Of a stretch of DNA of 64,000 bases, positions 24,407 to 34,500 are shown one piece after another. Under the pieces are notes generated by a model. The model searched no databases. It saw nothing but the letters and a program-made list of their open reading frames with translations, and was not told the origin of the DNA. The stretch lies in assembly GCA_038326775.1 (NCBI GenBank), contig JBBQKJ010000011.1, positions 4,394-68,393 of the forward strand. The letters run 5' to 3'. This DNA comes from DYIU01 sp038326775 (GTDB lineage: Bacteria; Actinomycetota; Geothermincolia; Fen-727; Anoxymicrobiaceae). The translations under genes were made by a program, and so were the position numbers. The first letter of the stretch is position 1. Each line of letters starts with the position of its first letter.

Positions 24407-25063
24407 CTACTTGTAGGGGAGGACCCAGACCTCGGTCGAGGAAGGGAGCGACTCGCGCGTCACCGTGACCGGCCGCTCGCCAATCACGCGCACCGTGCCG
24501 TCGAATCGCGCGGTGAAACTCTCGACAGGCTCGAGGTCGATGGCGCAGTCGGGCGTGCCGAAGTGCATGGGCAGAACGATGGATGGCGCCAGTTCGCGTG
24601 CCAGGCGCGCCGCTTGCTCGCCGTCGATCGTGAATATGCCGCCGACCGGTACCATTGCGACGTCCAGGCCCTCGAGGCGTTTCATCACGTCGGCGGCCGG
24701 CCGGTCCCCCAGGTCCCCGAAATGCGCGAGCTTGAACCCGGCCTGCTCCCATGCGTAGATCACCACGGGCCCCCGAGCAGTGCCCCCGCTTTCGTCGTGG
24801 AAGCTGTCATAGCCTGTTACCTCCAGCCCGTCAATCGCGAAAGCCCCGCTTCTGGATATCATCCGGGGGCCACCCCTGACCCCATCGATATAGTTGTGGT
24901 CGAAATGCCCGTGGGTTATGAGCAGAACGTCGGCGTCCACCGGGTCGTAGGGGTAGCCGACCTCCGGCGGGACCGGGTCGATGGCTACGGCCACGCCGCC
25001 GCCCGAGACCGTGAACATGGCCTGCCCGTACCAGGTGATGTCAATCGCATCGTCAGTCGCCAT
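24407..25063 (-). CDS. MBL-fold metal-dependent hydrolase
   Basis: A 218-residue metallo-beta-lactamase-fold protein of the compact UPF0173-like type. It opens ITWYGQAMF, carries the metal motif LLITHGHFDHN (HxHxDH), a later Asp in LAHFGDLGD, and LPMHFGTPDC as the last His ligand strand. Such proteins hydrolyse diverse esters or phosphodiesters; the substrate is unknown. I use ATG 25063 because GAGGAG lies ten bases upstream; ATG 25102 would add 13 residues. It is divergent from the SDR at 25238, and an inverted repeat begins right after the stop. Confidence 0.85.
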   Translation of the reverse strand: MATDDAIDITWYGQAMFTVSGGGVAVAIDPVPPEVGYPYDPVDADVLLITHGHFDHNYIDGVRGGPRMISRSGAFAIDGLEVTGYDSFHDESGGTARGPVVIYAWEQAGFKLAHFGDLGDRPAADVMKRLEGLDVAMVPVGGIFTIDGEQAARLARELAPSIVLPMHFGTPDCAIDLEPVESFTARFDGTVRVIGERPVTVTRESLPSSTEVWVLPYK

Positions 25064-25237
25064 CTCCAACACACTCCTCGGTGTCGCGGCCGTCGCTGCC
25101 ATGATACTCTTTCACCCGAAGTCGCCGAGTTCCTTCAGGTGGGCCAAACCACGGTGCTCCCACTGGGTGTCGGTGAGGCGCGAAATGCCCTCCACTCGCC
25201 GCGGGGGGCGAGACCGGCGAGAACTGCGGAGGTCCGG

Positions 25238-25981
25238 ATGCTTGAGGGCAGGAACATAATAGTGACCGGCTCGTCTCGTGGGATAGGAAAGGCGATCGCG
25301 CTCGACCTCGCTTCGAGCGGCGCTAACGTTGTGGTCAACTGCCGTTCGCGGGTGGACCTCGCCGCGGAGGTCGTGGCCCTGATCGAATCGATGGGCTCGT
25401 CGGGGCTGGTCGTACCCTCGGACATCTCCACGGAGGACGGCGCGCGCGCCGTCGTCGAGGCTTGCGTGGAGCGGTTCGGTGGTGTCGACGCCCTGGTGAA
25501 CAACGCGGGGGTAATCCACCACGAGAACATCGAGGTCCTCGACGAGAAGACCCTCGTCGAGACGATAGACGTCGATCTCCTGTCCTGCTTCTACCTCTCG
25601 AAATATGCCGTGGCTTCTATGATCGAGCATGGGCGGGGCGGGGCGATCGTCAACATCTCGTCCATCATAGGGATGATAGGGATGGCCGGCGCGACAGCTT
25701 ACGCCGCGGCCAAGGGCGGCCTCAACGGCTTCACGGCCTGCCTGGCGCGAGAGGTTGCCAGGCACGGGATAAGGGTCAACGGCGTGGCGCCCGGCTACGT
25801 GGAGACCGAACTCATCGCCGACTGGCCGGCCGAGCACTTCGAGAAGGTCCTGCCACGCATCCCCATGCGCCGCTTCGCCGACCCCGTCGAAGTCGCCGAG
25901 GTGGTCACGTTCCTCATCGCCCGCGGCACCTACATCACCGGGCAGACCATCGTAGTCGACGGCGGCATAATGGTTGATTAG
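25238..25981 (+). CDS. SDR-family oxidoreductase
   Basis: A 247-residue classical SDR: VTGSSRGIGKAIALDLASSG for the cofactor, NNAGVIHHENIE, Ser in NISSIIGMIG, and YAAAKGG for Tyr-Lys, ending TYITGQTIVVDGGIMVD. The NCRSR after strand 2 favours NADP(H). The closest relatives are 3-oxoacyl-ACP or glucose dehydrogenases, but the substrate is unknown. ATG 25238 lies 6-8 bases after GCGGAGG; an upstream in-frame extension covers the divergent MBL gene and is not credible. Its stop overlaps a coding-like 3' extension of the convergent ligase gene. Confidence 0.9.
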   Translation: MLEGRNIIVTGSSRGIGKAIALDLASSGANVVVNCRSRVDLAAEVVALIESMGSSGLVVPSDISTEDGARAVVEACVERFGGVDALVNNAGVIHHENIEVLDEKTLVETIDVDLLSCFYLSKYAVASMIEHGRGGAIVNISSIIGMIGMAGATAYAAAKGGLNGFTACLAREVARHGIRVNGVAPGYVETELIADWPAEHFEKVLPRIPMRRFADPVEVAEVVTFLIARGTYITGQTIVVDGGIMVD

Positions 25982-26038
25982 TGAAGCAGGAACTCCAGCT
26001 TGGCGGGGTCCTTGCGCACGACGGGCTTTGTGACGGCC

Positions 26039-27643
26039 TCAGGCGCCGGGGAGGCCGAACTCCTCGCAGATCTTTGCCTTCAACTCTTTCTTCAGCACCT
26101 TGCCGATTGGCGTCAGGGGCAGCACGTCGCGGAAGACGACCTCCCCTGGGACCTTGTAGCCCGCGAGGTTCCCGGCGACGTGGGCCTTGACGTCCTCCTC
26201 GGTCAGTTCGGAGCCTGGAGCCTTGATGATGTAGGCGCGACCGGACTCGCCCATCACCTCGTCGGGGACGCCCAGCACCGCGGCGAGCACTATGTCCGGG
26301 TGCCTGGCCAGGACCTCCTCGACCTCCCCGGGATAGACGTTCTCGCCGCCGCGGATGTACATCTCGGAGAGGCGCCCGGCGATGCGGTAGTAACCGTCGG
26401 CGCAGCGCAGGGCCAGGTCGCCCGTGTAGAGCCAGCCCTCCTCGTCTTTTGCCGCGCGGGTGGCCTCGAGGTCGTTCAGGTAACCGGCAAAGACGGTCGG
26501 CCCCTTTATCGCAATCTCTCCAACCTGTCCGTCGGGCACCTCGTCGCGCTCCGCGTCCACGAGCCTTACCTCGGTGCCTGGCAGTGGGACGCCGATGGTC
26601 TCGAGTTTGTGCTCGTCGGTGTCGTCGAGGAGCGTGGTGGTCACGTTACCCATTGTGGCCTCGGTAAGGCCGTAGCCGATGATGACCTCGGCGCCCATCC
26701 TTCTCTTGACCTCGCTCCGTATCTCCGGAGGGCACGGGCCCGCTCCCATGATGATGTACTTGAGCGAGGAGTAGTCGTACCTGTCGAAGGCCGGGTGAGA
26801 CATCTGCAGTGCGGCCATCGCCGCGACGCCGCCCATGAACGTGATGCCGTGCTCGCTGATCAGCCGAAGGCTCCTCTCTATGTCGAAGTCGGCCAGCACA
26901 ACCGTGAACCCGTTCACTATCGCCCCGCAGATGCCCCCTATCGCGCCGGCGGAGTGGAACAGCGGGAAGAAGACGCCCACAACGCCTTCGGCTCCCCTGT
27001 CCGGCAGGCGCGTCCTCCAGGCGGTGAGGTTGGAAACGATGTTGCGCTCGGTGATGACGGCCCCCTTGGGGCGTCCGGTGGTCCCGGACGTGTAGATGAC
27101 GACGACAGGGGTTTCTTCACCAACGCTCGCGGCCACCTCGTCGAGGGTCTCCGCCGAGACCCCGGCCGCCTCTTTCTCGAGGACGCTCGCCGGAGCGTAC
27201 GCGTCTCCCTCCGGGGGCTCCCCGACGACCAGGACCTCACCTGGCCCGAATCGCGAGTCGAGCTTTTCCTTGAGCGCGGCGCCGGCATCGCCGGCCACGA
27301 AGCGCTCGCCCACCACCACCAGCGCGGGCTCGGAGTTGCCGAGCACGTAATCTACCTCGTCGGCCTGGAGCCGGTTGTTGACGAGCACGGAGGTCACACC
27401 GATCTTCTCGGCGGCGAGAAGGACCACGGGGTGCTCCAGGCAGTTGTCCATCATCAGCGCTATGCGGTCGCCCGGCTCCAGGCTCAACGCGAGAAGCCCC
27501 CGCGCATACCCGGAGACCTTCTCCTCGTACTCCCTGAAGCTCAACCGTCTGTCATCGCAGATGAGCCCCGGCCTATCCGGGAAATCTCTTGCCGCGGCTT
27601 CAAGGTAGTCTGCCACCCTGGACTTGCTGTCGGCACCCGCCAT
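26039..27643 (-). CDS. AMP-forming acyl-CoA synthetase
   Basis: A 534-residue adenylate-forming ligase. Motifs: YTSGTTGRPKGAV (P-loop-like A3), GYGLTEATMG (A5), WLYTGDLALR (A7), RLSEMYIRGGENVYPGEVE (A8) and the catalytic Lys in TPIGKVLKKELK (A10). It activates a carboxylic acid to acyl-AMP and then acyl-CoA; chain length is not evident. ATG 27643 (MAGADSKSRV) is preceded by GAGGGGG. After the stop, another frame reads EAVTKPVVRKDPAKLEFLLH, so the natural C-terminus may be longer. It is divergent from a second ligase at 27783. Confidence 0.9.
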   Translation of the reverse strand: MAGADSKSRVADYLEAAARDFPDRPGLICDDRRLSFREYEEKVSGYARGLLALSLEPGDRIALMMDNCLEHPVVLLAAEKIGVTSVLVNNRLQADEVDYVLGNSEPALVVVGERFVAGDAGAALKEKLDSRFGPGEVLVVGEPPEGDAYAPASVLEKEAAGVSAETLDEVAASVGEETPVVVIYTSGTTGRPKGAVITERNIVSNLTAWRTRLPDRGAEGVVGVFFPLFHSAGAIGGICGAIVNGFTVVLADFDIERSLRLISEHGITFMGGVAAMAALQMSHPAFDRYDYSSLKYIIMGAGPCPPEIRSEVKRRMGAEVIIGYGLTEATMGNVTTTLLDDTDEHKLETIGVPLPGTEVRLVDAERDEVPDGQVGEIAIKGPTVFAGYLNDLEATRAAKDEEGWLYTGDLALRCADGYYRIAGRLSEMYIRGGENVYPGEVEEVLARHPDIVLAAVLGVPDEVMGESGRAYIIKAPGSELTEEDVKAHVAGNLAGYKVPGEVVFRDVLPLTPIGKVLKKELKAKICEEFGLPGA

Positions 27644-27782
27644 CAAGAACGCCCCCTCTCTTACCGCGCTACACATGGATATTAACCCGGCCCGGCCACG
27701 AGGTCACGGCCATGAAGGCTTCCAAGCCGGCCGGAGGTGCAGTAAGCTATTGCGCAAGCCACACTAGAAGCGGGAGGTTGCC

Positions 27783-29345
27783 ATGAACGTCGGAGAGTGG
27801 ACCACCAACCGTGCGGACCTCGACCCCGAGAATATTTTCGTCGTGTGCGACGACGGGCGCGAGATCTCCAACCTCGAGTTCAACGGGCGCGTGAACCGCC
27901 TGGCCAATGCTCTGCCATCGGTGGGAATAGCGCGCGGTGAGCGCGTTGCGGCGCTGTTCCCCAACAACGCGGAGTTCCTGGAGCTGTTGTTCGCCACGGG
28001 CAAGATCGGCGCCATCATGGTGCCGCTCAACTTCCGCCTCGCTCCCGCGGAGCTCGCGTTCATCCTGGACGACAGCGGGGCGACGGCGCTCCTGTACTCG
28101 CACGACTTCGCCTTTCAGGCGGGAGAGATCAAGGGCCTGGCGAAGGGAGTGAAGACGTTCATAAAGGTCGGGGAGGGCAACGAGGGAGACTCCGACTACG
28201 AGGAGCTTGTTTCAGGCTTCCCCGGCACCGAGCCCGTTGTCGAGCCGGAGGTCACGCTCGATGACCCGCACTTCATCATGTATACGTCCGGCACCACGGG
28301 AAGGCCCAAGGGTGCGGTGCTGACCCACGGCAACACCCAGTGGAACGGCGTCAACGCGGTGCTCACCTACAACCTGTGCTCCGAAGACACCAACCTGGTT
28401 GCGGCCCCCCTTTTCCACATAGGGGCGCTTTCCGCGGCCGCGACCCCCACTATATATACAGGCGGCAAGCTGGTGCTGACGCGCTACTTCGTCCCGGACC
28501 AGGTGCTCGAGGCAATCGAGAAGTACCGGGTCACTACCATGTTCGGAATCCCGGTTATGTTCCTCTTGATGTCGATGAGCGAGCGCTTCGACAAGACCGA
28601 CTTCTCTTCGATCAGGATTATGATCGCGGGCGGGGCGCCGTGCCCGGTGCCGCTTATCGAGAAGTACCTCGAGCACGACGTCGTCTTCAGCCAGGGCTAC
28701 GGGCTCACCGAGACCGCCCCCGCGGTGTCCGCCCTGCCCACCGGGGACGCCCTGCGCAAGCGAGGGTCGGCCGGCAAGCGGCTGTTCCACGTGCGGATAG
28801 CCATCTTCGACGACGACGACATCGAGCTTCCGATCGGCGAGACGGGCGAGATAGTGGTCAAGGGCCCGAACGTTTTCAAGGAGTACTGGAACATGCCGGA
28901 GGAGACCGCCGTCGCGCTCAGTAACGGCTGGTTCCACACCGGCGACATGGGGCGCATCGACGATGAGGGGCACCTCTGGATACTCGACCGCAAGAAGGAC
29001 ATGATTATCTCCGGCGGCGAGAATATCTACCCCGCCGAGGTCGAGGATATCATCATGGGCCACCCGTTGGTGGCCGACGTAGGCGTGGTCGGCATGCGAG
29101 ACCAGAAGTGGGGGGAGGCGCCGCTGGCCCTGGTGGTGCTGATGCCGGGCGTGGAGCTGGCCGAGGACGAGCTGATCGCCTGGACGCGAGAGAGGATCGC
29201 GAAATACAAGACCCCCAGGCAGGTCATCTTCGTGGCCGAGCTGCCGCGTACCCCCACCGGTAAGATACTCAAGAAAGAGCTGCGCGCGCAGTACGTGGAG
29301 GGCGGCGACCGCTCGATCGTCGAACGCGACGGCCTGGGCGGCTAG
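27783..29345 (+). CDS. AMP-forming acyl-CoA synthetase (long-chain-type)
   Basis: A 520-residue adenylate-forming ligase with YTSGTTGRPKGAVLTHGN (A3), GYGLTETAPAVS (A5), GWFHTGDMGRIDDEG (A7), LDRKKDMIISGGENIYPAEVE (A8) and RTPTGKILKKELR with the catalytic Lys. RKKDMI and GENIYP favour the fatty- or aryl-CoA ligase group. It shares a 139-base intergenic region with the divergent ligase at 26039-27643, so the two may be co-regulated. GGGAGGTTGCC precedes ATG 27783. A degenerate repeat starts immediately after the stop. Confidence 0.92.
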   Translation: MNVGEWTTNRADLDPENIFVVCDDGREISNLEFNGRVNRLANALPSVGIARGERVAALFPNNAEFLELLFATGKIGAIMVPLNFRLAPAELAFILDDSGATALLYSHDFAFQAGEIKGLAKGVKTFIKVGEGNEGDSDYEELVSGFPGTEPVVEPEVTLDDPHFIMYTSGTTGRPKGAVLTHGNTQWNGVNAVLTYNLCSEDTNLVAAPLFHIGALSAAATPTIYTGGKLVLTRYFVPDQVLEAIEKYRVTTMFGIPVMFLLMSMSERFDKTDFSSIRIMIAGGAPCPVPLIEKYLEHDVVFSQGYGLTETAPAVSALPTGDALRKRGSAGKRLFHVRIAIFDDDDIELPIGETGEIVVKGPNVFKEYWNMPEETAVALSNGWFHTGDMGRIDDEGHLWILDRKKDMIISGGENIYPAEVEDIIMGHPLVADVGVVGMRDQKWGEAPLALVVLMPGVELAEDELIAWTRERIAKYKTPRQVIFVAELPRTPTGKILKKELRAQYVEGGDRSIVERDGLGG

Positions 29346-29424
29346 CGCAACATTGGGGTCAGGTCACTTTCTTGCATTTCGAGGGGCGCAGAAGTCCACG
29401 GGAAATAAATGCAGAAAAGTGACG
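29346..29424. repeat. Degenerate GGTCACTTT-type dispersed repeat, right arm truncated
   Basis: The left arm is ATTGGGGTCAGGTCACTTTC near 29355-29375. The right arm, AAATGCAGAAAAGTGAC, ends at 29423 and lacks the expected CCTGACCCC, running instead into the pseudogene. The element therefore forms the breakpoint of that pseudogene. Confidence 0.7.
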
Positions 29425-29850
29425 CTCGCAGAGTAGTTTTTCCAGGGAGAGCGCGAGCGCACCGATTCCTTCCAGGAAGCGCCGGTATCGGCCTGCCGGT
29501 AGACGCCTCCCCAGGCTGACCAGTTTCCGCCCGCGGGCTGCCACAATCCCGCCCCGCCGGTGAAGTCGTCGCAGATGCTCGGTTCGCTGCCTTTCTTTTT
29601 GCCGTCGACATGGAGGCTGTGCGGGCTCCTTCCCCGGGACCGACGATGATGAAACCTTTCTCACCGGCCTGCTTATTCAGTTCATTGGAGAATGGGTTGA
29701 AAGGGTCGTTGTCGATGATCGGCTACGCGTGAAGCGCGTGGAACTCGACCCGGACGGGACAGGTGAGCTCGGGGTTGAAGCCCGCCGGCAGATACACGCT
29801 GCACGGTATCTTCAGTCTCCCGCACCTGCCGAGTAGGGTGCCACAGCTTG
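29425..29850 (-). pseudogene. Truncated remnant of a secreted esterase/LamG-like protein
   Basis: Minus-strand reading gives RLKIPCSVYLPAGFNPELTC and PVRVEFHALHA, then a stop. It continues as PIIDNDPFNPFSNELNKQ and GEKGFIIVGPGEGARTAS, and after a shift as DDFTGGAGLWQPAGGNWS with WGGVYRQADTGASWKESV. The first part resembles alpha/beta-hydrolase esterases (YLPAGF, GFIIVGPG); the second resembles LamG/concanavalin-type carbohydrate domains (GxWxxGVYRQ). Internal stops, a shift and loss of both ends show it is dead. Its downstream end abuts a GGTCACTTT repeat at 29424. Confidence 0.6.
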
Positions 29851-29945
29851 TTTCCCATAATAAGCAACCTGTAGATAATGAAATGACACGTTATTCATTC
29901 GGTCGGGGGATGCATTATCTTGCCCCGAATCAATGCACTACACAC

Positions 29946-29976
29946 CCCTGATGTGCTAACCTGCTTCAAATCAGGG
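29946..29976. repeat. 7-bp inverted repeat upstream of hdrC
   Basis: CCCTGAT (29946-29952) and ATCAGGG (29970-29976) are perfectly complementary with a 17-base loop. A second pair, ATTCGG/CCGAAT, lies at about 29895-29932. They occupy the A/T-richer region before the hdr operon and may be regulatory. The stretch 29851-30054 holds no gene I can support. Confidence 0.4.
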
Positions 29977-30054
29977 CCTTGACCGGAAGGCCAGACGATA
30001 GTAATGATGACTAATCGGTCAATAATGGTAACTGACAGCAAGGTGGGAAGAGCG

Positions 30055-30591
30055 ATGATCCACACGGTGAACCGCCTCATGGAGACGAAAGTCGAGGAGC
30101 GTACCGGAGAGAGGGTCCGCCACTGCTACCAGTGCAAGAAGTGCTCCGCCGGCTGCCCGGTCGCCTTCGCGATGGACCTGCTCCCCCACGAGATAATGAA
30201 GATGGTCCAGTACGGCCAGGAGGAGCGACTGCTCAAGTGCTCGACCGTCTGGCTGTGCGCCTCGTGCGAGACGTGCTCGACGCGCTGCCCCAACGAGATC
30301 GACATAGCGCGCGTCATGGACGGCCTTCGAGGGATGTCGCTCGAGGAGGGCCTGGTCGCCGAGCCCGAGATAGCGATGTTCCACAGGTCGTTCCTGAACG
30401 GCATCAAGCTCGCGGGCAGGACCAACGAGTCGGTCCTCATCGGACAGTACAAGGCGCTCTCCGGGAGGCTTTTCGACGACCTGGGGCTGGGGGCGGTCAT
30501 GTTCATCAAGGGCAAGGTGAAGGTGATACCGCGCGTGGTTAAGGACCGAAAGTCGGTAAGGCGTATCTTCAAAGAGACTGACAAGGGGTAA
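30055..30591 (+). CDS. hdrC: Heterodisulfide reductase subunit C-like 4Fe-4S protein
   Basis: A 178-residue protein with two cluster motifs, CYQCKKCSAGCP (first Cys at residue 24) and CASCETCSTRCP, typical of HdrC. HdrC passes electrons between HdrA and the catalytic HdrB in a cytoplasmic complex. In-frame ATGs exist at 30004 and 30025, but codons before 30055 are A/T-ending, unlike real genes here, and GGTGGGAAGAG precedes ATG 30055, so I chose that start. Its stop is four bases before hdrB, giving a hdrC-hdrB-hdrA operon. The heterodisulfide partner in a non-methanogen is unknown. Confidence 0.9.
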   Translation: MIHTVNRLMETKVEERTGERVRHCYQCKKCSAGCPVAFAMDLLPHEIMKMVQYGQEERLLKCSTVWLCASCETCSTRCPNEIDIARVMDGLRGMSLEEGLVAEPEIAMFHRSFLNGIKLAGRTNESVLIGQYKALSGRLFDDLGLGAVMFIKGKVKVIPRVVKDRKSVRRIFKETDKG

Positions 30592-30595
30592 CGGC

Positions 30596-31480
30596 GTGAG
30601 CGAGCTTAGATTCACTTACTATCCCGGATGCTCGCAGTCCGGCTCCGCCGAGGAGTACGGCGACTCGTCCGAGGCTGTCTGCCAGGCCCTCGGCATCGAG
30701 CTCACCGAGCTGCCCGACTGGAGCTGCTGCGGGGCGTCCTCCGCGCACATGACAAACGACGTGCTGTCGGTGGCGCTCCCGGGGCGCGACCTGGCCGCGG
30801 CGAAAAGGCTCGGGCAGGACGTGCTGGTTGTGTGCGCCGCCTGCTACTCGAGGATGAAGATCTCCCAGGAGCGCATCCTGGCCGACGAGGAGCTCGCGCG
30901 CGAAGTCGAGGCCGCAATCGGGGCGGACCCGAGGTTCGCCGGGAAAGTCAGGCACCTGCTGGACGTCATGGTGAACGACATCGGGCTCGCAACGCTCAAG
31001 GAGGAGGTCCTGCTTCCGCTGGAAGGCCTGAAGGCGGTGCCTTACTACGGCTGCCTGCTGGTGCGACCCCCCGAGGTCTGCTTCTGCGATTCTGTCGAGA
31101 ACCCGACCGACCTCGACCGATTCATGGAGGCGCTGGGGGTCGAGGTGATGCCCTGGTCGTTCAAGACGGACTGCTGCGGAGGGAGCCTGTCCCTTTCGCG
31201 CACCGACGTCGTCGAGAAGCTGGTCAACAAGCTTTTTACCCGCGCCGAGGAGGCCGGGGCAAACTGCATCGTGGCCGCCTGCCCGATGTGCGTGGCCAAC
31301 CTCGAGATGAGGCAGCGGCCGGGCAAGCTCTCATTCAAGATAAACCATCCCATGCCGGTGTTGTACTTCACCGAACTGCTGGCGCTGGCCATGACCCTGC
31401 CGGGTGCCCGGAAGTGGCTCGAGAGCCATATCATCGACCCGATGCCGCTGATGGTCCAGGCGAAACTGATGAGCGTTTGA
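30596..31480 (+). CDS. hdrB: Heterodisulfide reductase subunit B-like protein
   Basis: A 294-residue HdrB with two cysteine-rich CCG domains that hold non-cubane [4Fe-4S] clusters: YYPGCSQSG - WSCCGASSAH - CAACYSRM, then CLLVRPPEVC - TDCCGGSLSLS - CPMCVANLEMR. In methanogens this is the site of CoM-S-S-CoB reduction; in bacteria it is proposed to act on other disulfides or thiols. The start is GTG 30596. Both cysteine sets are complete, so catalytic capacity appears intact. It is followed 37 bases later by the HdrA gene. Confidence 0.93.
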   Translation: MSELRFTYYPGCSQSGSAEEYGDSSEAVCQALGIELTELPDWSCCGASSAHMTNDVLSVALPGRDLAAAKRLGQDVLVVCAACYSRMKISQERILADEELAREVEAAIGADPRFAGKVRHLLDVMVNDIGLATLKEEVLLPLEGLKAVPYYGCLLVRPPEVCFCDSVENPTDLDRFMEALGVEVMPWSFKTDCCGGSLSLSRTDVVEKLVNKLFTRAEEAGANCIVAACPMCVANLEMRQRPGKLSFKINHPMPVLYFTELLALAMTLPGARKWLESHIIDPMPLMVQAKLMSV

Positions 31481-31517
31481 GGCGCGGCGCGCCCGCAATA
31501 TGAGAAGAAGGTAGCAA

Positions 31518-34500
31518 GTGGCTGAAAAAGAACCGGCAAAGAAAGCAGCGAAGAAGACGGCCGGGAAGAAGCCCGCGGCGAAGAAGAAGCCCGCGGCGAA
31601 GAAGACTGCCGGGAAGAAGCCCACGGCGAAAAAGCAGGCGAAGAAGCCGGTGGCGAAGAAGGCCGCGCCCGCAGCGGGCCCCGGGGAACAGCCTGTCGGC
31701 GCGGTGATGGTTGTCGGCGGCGGCATCGGAGGCGTGCAGGCTTCGCTCGACCTGGTCGAGATGGGATACCGGGTTTACCTCGTCGATTCCAGCCCTTCCA
31801 TCGGCGGCGTTATGGGCCAGCTCGACAAGACGTTTCCAACCAACGACTGCTCGATGTGCATCCTTTCGCCGAAGCTGGTGGAGGTGGGGTCGAATAAGAA
31901 CATCGAGCTGTACATGCTGACCGACGTGGTCGGGCTCCAGGGCGAGCCGGGCCACTTCGAGGTGACGCTGCGGGTCCGGCCGCGCTACGTCGATTTGGAG
32001 AAATGCACCGGCTGCGGAATCTGCAGCGAGCACTGCCGGGTCAAGGTCAAGGACCCGTACAACGCGGACCTCTCGAGGACCCCGCTCATCAGGGTCCCGT
32101 TCCCCCAGGCCGTGCCGGGAGCGGCTTTCATCGACCCCACGAAATGCCTGTACCTGCTCAGGGGCAAGTGCGGCGACTGCGCCGAGGAGTGCCCGGCGGG
32201 CGCGGTCGACTACGAGGACAAGGAGCGCACCGAGAAGGTCGAGGTCGGCTCCATAATAGTCTCCACCGGTTACAAGCCGTTCGACGCGAAGAAGAGGGCG
32301 GAGTACGGCTACGGAGTTTACGATAACGTGGTGACCAGCCTCGAGTTCGAGCGCATACTCGCGGCCAACGGCCCCACCAGCGGCCACGTGGTAAGGCGCT
32401 CGGACGGAGAGCCTGTAAAGAAACTCGCCTTCATCCAGTGCGTGGGCTCGCGCGACTCGACCGCCGGCAACACCTACTGCTCCTCGGTGTGCTGCATGTA
32501 CGCCACCAAGCAGTCCGTCATAGCGAAGGAGCACGCTCGCGAGGTGCAGCCGACCATCTTTTTCATCGACATGAGGACCTACGGCAAGGGCTTCGAGGAA
32601 TATTACCAGAACGCGAAAAACGAGAAGGGCGTGCGCTACGTGCGCTGCCTGGCCTCCTACGCCAAGGAGCTGCAGCCCACGAGAAACATCCTGGTCGGGT
32701 ACACGGACCCGGACGGCAGCACCGTCGAGGAGGAGTTCGACATGGTGGTGCTGTGTGTTGGCATCACCCCGGACGCGGCTGGGCTTGCAGGGGTGCTCGG
32801 GGTGGGGCTGAACGATCACGGCTTCATCGCCTCGGACGACTTTCTCTCGGTCAAGTCTTCTCGAGAGGGCGTCTATGTTTGCGGCGCCCTGGAAGGCCCC
32901 AAGGACATACCGGACTCGGTCATACAGGCCAGCGCTTCAGCGGGGCTGGCTTCCTCGAGGCTGGGCGTATGCCGCTGCGAGCTCACCGAGCACGTCGAGT
33001 ACCCGCCCGAGAAAGACGTCTCCGGCGAGGAACCCAGGGTAGGAGCGGTGATATGCCGCTGCGGCACCAACATCGGGGGCGTGGTGGACGTGCCGGCGGT
33101 GGTAGATTACGCGAAGACCCTGCCGAACGTGGCGTTCGCCGACGAGCGCCTGTACGCCTGCAGCCAGGACGCCCAGGAGTGGATACGAGAGATCATCAGG
33201 GAACACGACCTCAACCGGGTCATGGTCGCCTCCTGTACACCGCGCACGCACCAGCCGCTCTTCCGCGAGACGGTGCGCTCGGCCGGCCTGAACAAGTACC
33301 TTTTCGAGATGGCCAACATCCGAGAGCACTGCTCGTGGGTGCACATGGACATCCCTGACGACGCCACCGAGAAGGCCAAGATGTTGTGCAAAATGGGCAT
33401 AGAGAAGGCTGCTCTCCTCGAGCCGCTCGAGGAGGGCGTCTCCCAGGTCATACATAACGCGATGGTCATCGGCGGGGGCGGAGCGGGAATGGTGGCCGCC
33501 CTGCAGCTCGCCGACGCGGGCTTCAAGACATACCTGGTCGAGAGAGAGCCCGAACTGGGGGGCCAGATGCGCCACATATACGCGACTGTCGAAGGGGCCG
33601 ATGTGCAGGCGTATCTCGGGGAGCTCGAGTCCCGGGTCAAGGGCCATCCCGACATCGACCTCATGCTCTCTTCGGATATAGAGGATGTTGACGGCTACAT
33701 CGGTAAATTTCACACCAGGGTCCGTACGCCGAAAGGCCCGCGGGAGCTCGACCATGGTGTCGTCATAGTCGCGACGGGCGGCGCCGAGTACGTGCCGCCG
33801 CCGGGCGAGTACGGCCGTGGCTCAGACGAGCGGGTGATAACCCAGGTCGAGCTGGAGAAGCTGCTGGCCGAGGACCCGGGCTCGCTCGAGGACGTTCGCG
33901 ACGTGGTGATGATACAGTGCGTGGGCTCCCGCAACGACGAGCACCCTTACTGCAGCAAGATATGCTGCGGCGTCGCCATCAAGAACGCGCTGGCCATCAA
34001 GGAGCTCAACCCCGGCGCGGCGGTCAACGTGTGCTACCGCGACCTGCGCACTTACGGGTTCAAGGAGGACTATTACCTCAAGGCGCGCGACCTTGGGGTC
34101 AACTTCATCCGCTTCGAGAAGGAAGACCCGCCCAGGGTCGACATCAGCTTCGGCGACCCGCGCGTCCGGGTCGCGGACCAGAACATCCGCGGCGAGGAGG
34201 TCGTTCTCAACCCCGACCTCGTGGTGCTCTCGACCGGCGTAATCTCCAACCCCGGCGCCCGCGAGCTGGGCCCGAAGCTGAAGGTGCCGCTCACCTCTGA
34301 CGGCTTCTTTCTCGAGGCGCACGTCAAGCTGCGCCCGGTCGACTTCGCCACCGACGGGATATTCCTCGCCGGACTCGCCCACTACCCCAAGACCATAACC
34401 GAGAGCCTGACCCAGGCGGCCGCGGCGGCGGCCCGCGCGGAGTCCATCCTGGCCAAGGAGAACGTGGTTACCGAGGGCGTGGTGGCCCGTGTCGACCCGA

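Noticed and set aside
24563..25237. 225-residue N-terminal extension of the SDR at 25238
   Set aside because: It lies over the divergent MBL hydrolase and has no domain features; the SDR motif begins at MLEGRNIIVTG.
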